NCBI RefSeq assembly: GCF_020171115.1
Contig: NC_058091.1
Location: 71,122,501-71,186,500 of the forward strand
DNA from: Neogale vison
Lineage: Eukaryota; Chordata; Mammalia; Carnivora; Mustelidae
Direction of reading: 5' to 3'
DNA length: 64,000 nucleotides
The notes under the pieces are model-generated. The model did not search any database. It was not told the DNA's origin and was given only the letters and a program-made list of their open reading frames with translations. Made by a program: the position numbers and the translations under genes. Positions 57,394 through 64,000 of this stretch are shown here, piece by piece; the first letter of the stretch is position 1, and each line of letters begins with the position of its first letter.

Positions 57394-57890
57394 TGTAATA
57401 GTTTTCTATTGTAGCTGTAACAGATTACAATAAAGTTGGTGGCTTAAAACAAATGGACTTACAGTCTTTAGATTAGAAATCCAATTCTGTTCTCACTGGT
57501 CTAAAATTGTGTTAGTAAGGTTGCATTTCTTTTCAAAAGTTCTTGGGAGAATCTTTGCATTTACTAGCTTCTAAAAGACTGCGAGCCTGCCTTGGCTCTT
57601 GGTCCCCTCTCCCATCTTTAGAGTCAACAATAACAGTTGAATTCGTATCCTGTTGCATCATTCTGACCTCCTATTATGTCTTCTTCTTTCACTTTTAAGG
57701 ACCTTTATGATTCCAGTGGGCCCACCTAGAATTGAGGATATATACTCCCTATTTTAAGGTCAGCTGATTAGCAACCTTAATTCTACCCGTAGCTTTAATA
57801 TCCCTTTCTTGTGTAATGTAACATATTCAGAGATTTCAAGGACTAGACTCTGGACATCTTTGGGAGGTGGGTATTATTTTGTCTACTACA
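57394..57890 (-). mobile_element. Solo LTR, ERVL-MaLR MLT1 type, antisense
   Basis: TTCTATTGTAGCTGTAACAG at one end and AGGTCAGCTGATTAGCAACC plus CTGGACATCTTTGGGAGG at the other are the MLT1 LTR in reverse. It starts TG and ends CA on the + strand. The flanking pentamers GCTCA and GCATA are only partly alike. No internal region is present. Confidence 0.85.
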
Positions 57891-58015
57891 GCATATTTTC
57901 CTATTTTACTTGTGAAACCAGATGCAAAAGTCTTTAACAAAGTGCTAGCACACCAAATTTGGTAATACATGAAAAGGATGATACGTAAAAACAAAGTTGA
58001 GCCTAAGAAAAGAAA
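57891..58015 (+). pseudogene. L1M ORF2 relic, sense, second part
   Basis: CAAAAGTCTTTAACAAAGTG, CTAGCACACCAAATTTGG and AAAAGGATGATACG continue the RT text interrupted at 57393, so the LTR landed in an L1 already present. Confidence 0.65.
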
Positions 58016-58032
58016 AGAAAGACACTGCCTTG

Positions 58033-58126
58033 GGACTCCTGGCTGACTTGGTCTATGGAATATGAACTATTGTGATTAATTCAAGCCTCATGGTGGATGT
58101 AAAGATTACTTAAAAATAAAATCTTA
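58033..58126 (+). mobile_element. Short ancestral CAN-SINE
   Basis: GGGACTCCTGGCTGACTTGG opens it and GTAAAGATTACTTAAAAATAAAATC-type text ends it. AAAGAAAGACACTGCCTTG and AAAGAAAAGACATTACCTTG flank it. Confidence 0.85.
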
Positions 58127-58149
58127 AAAAGAAAAGACATTACCTTGAA

Positions 58150-58745
58150 TAGAGTAAAAATATAGAATAATAGAAATATACATAGAAATACAGAATAAAT
58201 AGAATAGTAAATTCTATTTAAATAGATAAATAATTAAATTATAAATAAGTAAATAAATAGAAAATACAAAATATAATTTTAAAATTTTATAATAGTTGAA
58301 TTCCAGGTCTACTTGTGGTTCTACTTTACCATTGTTAGGAAAGAATATTCTGTACTGCTATAGTGTGGATGTATTCAACACTGAATAAGTTTGAGATTTG
58401 TATTTTCATTTGCATATTCTCTAATGCTGAGATTCTCCATTTTATTCTTGAGGTGTACCAGAAACACCGATATATCTAGTCAGTCACTGAGTCATCCCAT
58501 TCATTCTAGTTCTGCCATTTAGACCAATACAAAATACATTCTCTGTTCAATATATTTTCCAATATTTCAGGTTACAGAATTTGAACTATAGGAGATTTTA
58601 GCAAATCACCCAAACTCCCATAGATGATGACAGTCATGTATTGAGGTGATGATTTACCTAAAGTCATATTTCCCAGGTGATGGCCACAGTGTTACAAGAA
58701 CAACATCCTCTAAAAGAGAGGCTGGGACATTGTCTCTTAAATTTT
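58150..58745. other. AT-rich DNA
   Basis: Runs of AAATAGAATA-like words at 58150-58270 form a low-complexity region. No gene is seen. Confidence 0.4.
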
Positions 58746-58749
58746 AGTC

Positions 58750-58965
58750 ACTATAGCAGATTGAACTAGATGTTAGGTTTTAATGTAAGGCAGACCTACA
58801 GAGAGGTTTTACCTTCTCCGTTTGTGAGCTTGTGATCTTGGGTGAATGTTTCTAATTCTTGGTTTCCTTGTAAAATAATATCTAGTAGAGTAGCTGTAAG
58901 AAATAAATGAGATAATGCATGTAAACTCTTTAACACAATGCCTGGTCTATAATACACATTCAGTT
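58750..58965 (-). mobile_element. MIR, antisense
   Basis: TTGGTTTCCTTGTAAAATAA, AAATAAATGAGATAATGCAT and CAATGCCTGGTCTATAAT are the reversed MIR core. Confidence 0.75.
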
Positions 58966-59399
58966 AAAAAAAAAAAGTTTGCTATTATTGTTTCTGAATA
59001 TTTTTTTCCTTTTGAGGACTAGAATCCCTACTTCCTTTTTCTCATACATTTGGGATTTTTATACCATCCCAATCGTCATCTCTAGGTACACATTTTTCTT
59101 GAAATGTGACATTAGTGCTTAAAACAAATACAGTTTATTTAGCTTAGGGACAGAGCATGATATATCTACCTTCAAGCTATTGGCAATGATTATAAAGATT
59201 TTTAGAACAATGAAAATGATAACTCACTTGTAAAATTCTCTATGGAATCACCTACATTTACCAGAGTATATTGTTCTTTTCTCCACTTGCATTTTTCTTC
59301 CCCCACGTTCCCCCGTAGCCTTCATAAAGGCAGGGAGTGGAAGAAAACATGGAGCTTTATAAATATTAATTCCATGAGAAATTGAATAAAATGAATCAA

Positions 59400-59497
59400 A
59401 GAAGATGGGTGCCTGGCTGACTTAGAGCATGTGACTCTTGATCTTGGGGTCATGGGTTCAAGCCCCATGTTGAGCATGGAGCCTACTTAAAAAGGAA

Positions 59498-59505
<8 letters not shown>
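59400..59505 (+). mobile_element. Short ancestral CAN-SINE
   Basis: GGGTGCCTGGCTGACTTAGA, GTGACTCTTGATCTTGGGG and GGTTCAAGCCCCATGTTG keep both internal promoter regions of the tRNA ancestor. It runs into a GAA repeat in place of a simple A tail. Confidence 0.88.

Positions 59506-59528
<23 letters not shown>
59506..59528. repeat. (GAA)n microsatellite
   Basis: Seven or eight GAA units grow from the A tail of the preceding SINE, a common origin for such repeats. Confidence 0.92.
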
Positions 59529-59529
59529 C

Positions 59530-60385
59530 AAATTCCTTTAGGTCTACTTGTCAGTGACAATTAGCCATGGCTTTGCCTTTCTAATTCTGTACAGATTATT
59601 TTCCAAATTTGTGTATCTCGTTATATACATACTGCTTTCAGTGTCAGCATTTTGGTTTGTGGTAAATACTAGTTATAACTGTATTTTCTAATTATACCAG
59701 TATTAGATGAATGTGAGAAATGGTTATTAAATAATATTATTCCTTCCAAAACTTGTAAGTAATATTTCATCCGAGAATAATGATTTTGTATAGGTGTTCC
59801 TTCTGGAGTGATGTTTGGAGTAGATTGTAATTCTTGTATTTTCCCAATTGATTCCAGAATGTAAAGCTGACTTTTAAATTTTCCCCCAAAGTTGGTGATT
59901 AGTTGGTGAATATTCTAGTTTGATAAACCATGTAATGGGCATTCACGTCTTTCCTCAAAGCATAGGGTCTATCTGAGATGTCTAGTTAATCATTTCTCCC
60001 CACAGAATGTGACTTTGGGTCAGGCCCTTTAGAGCTACCAAGACAGAGGAGGAGTTCACAGCCCAGTGGGTGATCACTCATGGCCTCCAAGCAGCCTCAC
60101 TTGGAATAGGCCCACTCCATCACCATTACCGATTCTGTTCCCAAAACCTGACCTTGAACTACTCTAGTTGATGTGGATGAATCTTCTCCATGCTTGTTGT
60201 ATCCTTATTCCTTTTTCAGGAGAACAGGATGGTAGTAGTTGAGAACTGGACCAATGGTTGGAGAGCAAGTTCCATTGCTGACTGCTTACCTGTATGACAT
60301 CTGATAAGTTGCCTGAATTTTATGTTCCTATTCTTGAAACCAGGACAATCCTCTATCTCTTAGAGGCTGTATAGCCTTGTCTTTA
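59530..60385. other. Single-copy-like DNA
   Basis: No recent repeat or gene is recognised. Confidence 0.35.
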
Positions 60386-60389
60386 TAAA

Positions 60390-60585
60390 CTATGGAGTAA
60401 AGTGCCTGGGTTTGAACACTGTTGTGTTACTGAAGAGATCTCTGTGATTTTAGGCCAGTTGTCCCCTTGCATGAGTAAAAGAGAGGTCAAAGATTGCAGT
60501 TATCACATGCCATTATATGAAGATTAAGTTGGCTAACATTTGTGAAGTTAGAGCACTGCCTAGAATCAGCACTCAAAACACTAGC
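60390..60585 (-). mobile_element. MIR-like fragment, antisense
   Basis: GTGCCTGGGTTTGAACACTG and AAGTTAGAGCACTGCCTAGAATC-like text fit the ends of a reversed MIR; the middle is poorly preserved. Confidence 0.5.
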
Positions 60586-60916
60586 CATTGTTGTTTTTAA
60601 AGATAGTGCCTAGTGCTTCTCAGAGAGGAATGAGATGGTAGATGAAAAAGGAGCTTGAGAAAGCAGCTTGGAGTACAGAAGTTCTCTTTATATTGGTGTT
60701 TGGCTAAATGGATCACGAGCTCCTTGAGGCTGGGAGGTAGGCTGTATGTGTGTCCCACTGGCACCCAGCACAGGTGGTACCAAGGAGATGGATGTGTTGA
60801 TGACTGTTTCCTAAATGGATGAATGAAAAATACCCAACCCTCCTTTTTTAAAAAAAATTTTTTTTTTGGCTGAAGGATTGAATATTTGAAATTATAATTT
60901 CCAATTGATTATTTTT

Positions 60917-61008
60917 GGGGTCGCCCAGTTGGCTCAGTTGGTAGAGTATGTGACTCTTGATCTCTGGATTATGAGTTCAAGCTCTACACTGGGGATAGAG
61001 ATTACTTA
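60917..61008 (+). mobile_element. Short ancestral CAN-SINE
   Basis: GGGGTCGCCCAGTTGGCTCA, GACTCTTGATCTCTGG and GATAGAGATTACTTAAAAAT mark the short class. Its tail is the target of the next element. Confidence 0.88.
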
Positions 61009-61023
61009 AAAATAAAATCTTTT

Positions 61024-61224
61024 GGGGGCGCCTGGGTGGCTCAGTGGGTTAAAACCTCTGCCTTCGGCTCAGGTCATGATCCCAGGGTGCTGGGATCAAG
61101 CCCCACATCAGACTCTCTGCTCAGCAGGGAGCCTGCTTCCTCCTCCCTCTCTCTCTGCCTGCCTCTCTGCCTATTTGCAATCTCTATCTGTCAAATTAAA
61201 TAAAATCTTTTAAAAAAATAAAAT
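61024..61224 (+). mobile_element. SINEC inserted in the tail of another SINE
   Basis: The host tail AAAATAAAATCTTTT (61009-61023) is duplicated exactly at 61225-61239. The body is the long young class, with the head GGCGCCTGGGTGGCTCAGTG. Confidence 0.96.
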
Positions 61225-61239
61225 AAAATAAAATCTTTT

Positions 61240-62460
61240 CTAGAAAAGTAGAAATAGAATCCACTATTTTTTCTCCTCCCCTGAAGTTGCTTTTATTGAT
61301 GGCTCTCACAGTATAGTCATTCTCCCTTACTTGGACTAATCATTGTTGGGTCTTCCTGCCAAGTTTACAAAATGTTTATCTGGGTTGTCTCTTCTCAAAC
61401 TGTGAAACAGCACAAAGGTTTTGTGACTCGAGGCAGTGAGTTGTAGCTCTGTTTCTAAGCATCAACTCATCAGAATTTTCTTTGTATATAGTATGGGATT
61501 CCTTGGAGGCAGCCGTAGAGGAGAATCACAGCATAATGGAAAGATCGTGGGTTGATGAAGAAAAGCTGATGTCTGAGCGAGACCTGGCTTTGAATTCATT
61601 ACCACTCTTCGGTTGTGCAGTCCAGAGTCTGCTGTTTTCTCTAAAAGAGTGGCATTGATACTTAGACCAGCCACATGGTTGGGGGCTGTTTATATGTAAT
61701 AATAGATCTCTAGCGTCTCATGCACCGTAAACACTAAATACTAGTTTCCCTTTAGAAAATAACCTGATGTCACCCAGACTTGATTGGCAGTTGATAGAGA
61801 GTTCGTTTGTTATATTACACTTGTCCTCAGTAACCAAGCTGGTTTTGTTGTAGAGGGAGGATTTTTGTCTTTTAGCCAGCAGGTGGCAACCAAATTAAAG
61901 CTAAAAGTTCACCTCTTTATGATAACTGGTAAAAATATTGCCTTTTCATATTAATGCATGATGGAAATGACAGGTAGATGAGAAACATTTCCCTCTGAAG
62001 CGGAGTCACCCCTGGCTAAGGCATTTTTAACACGGAGCCCCACATACAGATTAGTTCCCTTACGGCTGCTTCTGATTCTAATACCAATGCATCCCAGCCG
62101 TACATCTTTTTAGAAGTTTGTCAGGGGAATCATCAAGATTTATGCAACATTGTGTTTAAAATAATGAATCCATTCACTTGATTTGGCAGTTTAAAAAGCA
62201 GAGTAAAAAGTGAAGCCATCAGTTGATAAAATAGAGCGCTTATCAAAATAACTATCTCATTTTCTTTTCAGTCTGGTTGTATAGGATTTTGTTTGGTTCG
62301 CCCTCTATGAATTTGTGTAAAATTTTTAAACAGGTACATGTTTTAACTAAAAAGACTTTCAAAGGCATAGGCAAGACAGAAACTTTGTAAACCTGCCTTC
62401 GAGTCTTAGTTGTTGTTGTTTTTTTTAATCCATAAAGTGGAGGTGATACCATGCACTGTT
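61240..62460. other. Repeat-poor DNA, possible conserved non-coding segment
   Basis: No recent repeat. The part at 61965-62280 (CCCTCTGAAGCGGAGTCACC to TTTTCTTTTCAG) is of high complexity and ends in a polypyrimidine-AG that could be a chance acceptor. The frame after it is not convincing. Confidence 0.35.
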
Positions 62461-62481
62461 ATAAAAAATAAAGTAGGTGAG

Positions 62482-62666
62482 GGGTGCCTGGGTGGCTCAG
62501 TGGGTTAAAGCCTCTACCTTCAGCTCAGGTCGTGATCTCAGGGTCCTGGGATCCAGCCCCTCATTGGTCTCTCTGCTCAGCGGGGAGCCTGCTTCCCCCT
62601 CTCTCTCTCTCCCTCTCTGCCTACGTGTGATCGCTGCCTCTCAAATAAATAAATAAAATCTTAAAA
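62482..62666 (+). mobile_element. SINEC with 19-bp target duplication
   Basis: AAAAAATAAAGTAGGTGAG is exact at 62463-62481 and 62667-62685. The body is near consensus, so this is one of the youngest copies here. Confidence 0.97.
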
Positions 62667-62685
62667 AAAAAATAAAGTAGGTGAG

Positions 62686-64000
62686 CTGTGAAGAGCACTT
62701 AGTTGGTGCCTAGCTCACAGTAAGCAGACATAATAAATGGTGCTATATAGAGGATTTATATTATCACAGAATCACTAGAGGTGGGAGGGTTCTGGGGGCC
62801 TACGTTCTCTAAGATCCCCTGAAGCCACTGTTCTTTTTAACATGAATACCCCTGGATTAATCCATCGCTCTGGCTGGAGGTGGATGGTAGAGAGCAGGGC
62901 TGCCCAGGATTGGCTACCCCTTTTCTAGGCGCTGGGGGCAATGTAGCGGGAATGGCAGGTGCTGTGATAGCTGCATTTACAAGAAACGTCAGGATCAAGT
63001 CACAGCCACACGATACATGCTGCTGCTATGCTTTGAGAAAAGTTAACTTTAAATAGTAAATAGGAAAATGAACCCCTGTTACTAGTTTTTTTGTGTGTTT
63101 TTTTGTTTTGTTTTGTTTTGTTTTTCCCAAAGCAAGTCCCCACTGTGCCCCCTTTCTCTCAGCAGCAAGGCCATCGAGCCATTGTACTTGTTATATGCAT
63201 CCTGTTCAGCATCCTAGGATTGTCAGGAATGGCTAATAGCACCATCACCACCCACGTTCTAGAAAAAAGAGCGGCACTAGCTTTGCTCAAGCTGCTACCT
63301 TGCAGCTCCCTTTAATGATCCGCATTTTCCTCCAAAGGCCTTTGGAGGAGTAGAAGGCCACAGGTGCAAACCTTTCTGGCTGCTTGTCACTCTTGCCATC
63401 CAGTAGCTCTAGAGGTCGGGGATTTTAGGGACACTGTCTTGAATCAGTTGATAAGGCACCATCGTTTCGATGTAACCTGCCAGTGTGGGAGTGCGGTCCG
63501 TCACACGGTCAGGGGAAGTCCTGCACTGACAAACCACAGACCTGAGAGGTTGGGGCCGGAAGGAGAACAGAAGTCCCCATGTGCCATGTAACCCTTCATT
63601 TTCCAAGTCCAAAAACTCAGCGGGACATCACTGGGCGTCCTATCCTGAATACCTGTCATGGGTTCTCCTTTCTCTCTTACCCCAGTACTTTTACCTGGCA
63701 AAGATACAACTTTAGTTGTCTCAGTTCTAACTAGAAGTGTTCAAACCCAGCCAAAATATAAGTGGTAGTGGATCAAAGCTAGGAGCAAGGGCTTACATGT
63801 ATTCGGGACTCTGACATGCACTTAGGTATGGTCTGCAAAAGGCTTGTCTCCTCCTTTTCTGACACTTTTCTCCTGTCAGGGTCCTCCCTTTGTCAGCTCT
63901 TTGTTAAACTGATAGGGCTTGGATATACCACATTTCCTGGGACTATTCATACCAAAAATCAGGGGCTCAAGATTATTAAAAGGTAATCCAAAATGGGATG
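62686..64000. other. Single-copy DNA to the window edge
   Basis: A (TTTTG)n run lies at 63100-63125. After it, a polypyrimidine tract and CAAAG precede an open frame to 63315 with a hydrophobic segment (VLVICILFSILGLSG). I do not recognise it and no donor site supports an exon. CpG is slightly more frequent at 63470-63520. No repeat is seen. Confidence 0.35.
63100..63125. repeat. (TTTTG)n pentanucleotide repeat
   Basis: Four clean TTTTG units extended by T runs. Confidence 0.88.

Noticed and set aside
63091..63315. 74-codon + strand frame with a hydrophobic segment after a polypyrimidine tract
   Set aside because: The acceptor-like site comes from a (TTTTG)n repeat, no donor follows and the protein is not recognised. 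Left as unproven.

Overview
This is a mammalian nuclear DNA window from a caniform carnivore, most likely a mustelid (ferret, mink, otter or badger group). The evidence is about 36 copies of the carnivore tRNA-Lys-derived SINE, many with a head of the type GGGGCGCCTGGGTGGCTCAG, a pyrimidine-rich middle and a tail ending AAATAAATAAATAAAATCTT followed by A. LINE-1 tails match carnivore L1 3' UTRs. There is no bacterial or viral gene organisation, no CRISPR array and no operon. Nearly all short open frames are repeat-derived or chance frames.

The only host-gene signal I can support is a CpG-rich block at about 15.66-16.21 kb. It holds a plausible first exon on the + strand: a strong-context ATG at 16166, a 14-codon frame and a consensus splice donor (CAG|GTAAGG) at 16209/16210. 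Several short upstream ORFs precede it. I do not recognise the encoded N-terminus, so the gene stays unnamed. If the call is right, everything from 16.2 kb to the right edge could be first-intron sequence, because I could not support a second coding exon.

Layout. 0-7.3 kb: old L1 remnants in both orientations, SINEs and one clean MST-type solo LTR (6148-6492) with a perfect 5-bp target duplication. 7.3-15.6 kb: SINEs, a very recent 5'-truncated L1 flanked by 31-bp direct repeats, an AT hairpin, and an unassigned GC-richer block at 9.25-10.6 kb. 15.66-16.21 kb: CpG island and putative promoter/exon. 16.2-44.7 kb: mostly single-copy intronic or intergenic DNA with scattered SINEs, MIR/L2 relics, two hAT-type MITEs, old L1 tails, and three SINEs inserted one after another at one target site (30.85-31.45 kb). 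44.76-55.93 kb: a nested LINE-1 complex, all on the minus strand. An old L1 (44.76-47.17 plus 54.38-55.93 kb) is split by a near full-length younger L1 (47.17-54.38 kb) that has an internal ORF2 deletion with a perfect hairpin at the junction. The complex carries at least ten SINE or L1 insertions. 56.1-58.0 kb: a + strand L1M ORF2 relic split by an MLT1 LTR. 58-64 kb: single-copy DNA with SINEs and MIRs.

The most interesting content is the record of serial retrotransposition and template switching. Examples are the nested L1, the hairpin at its deletion, a SINE with an inverted 5' head, a SINE whose tail is on the wrong strand, and SINE arrays at shared target sites. I found no undescribed protein system. 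Calls of repeat family rest on sequence recognition and not on a library search.
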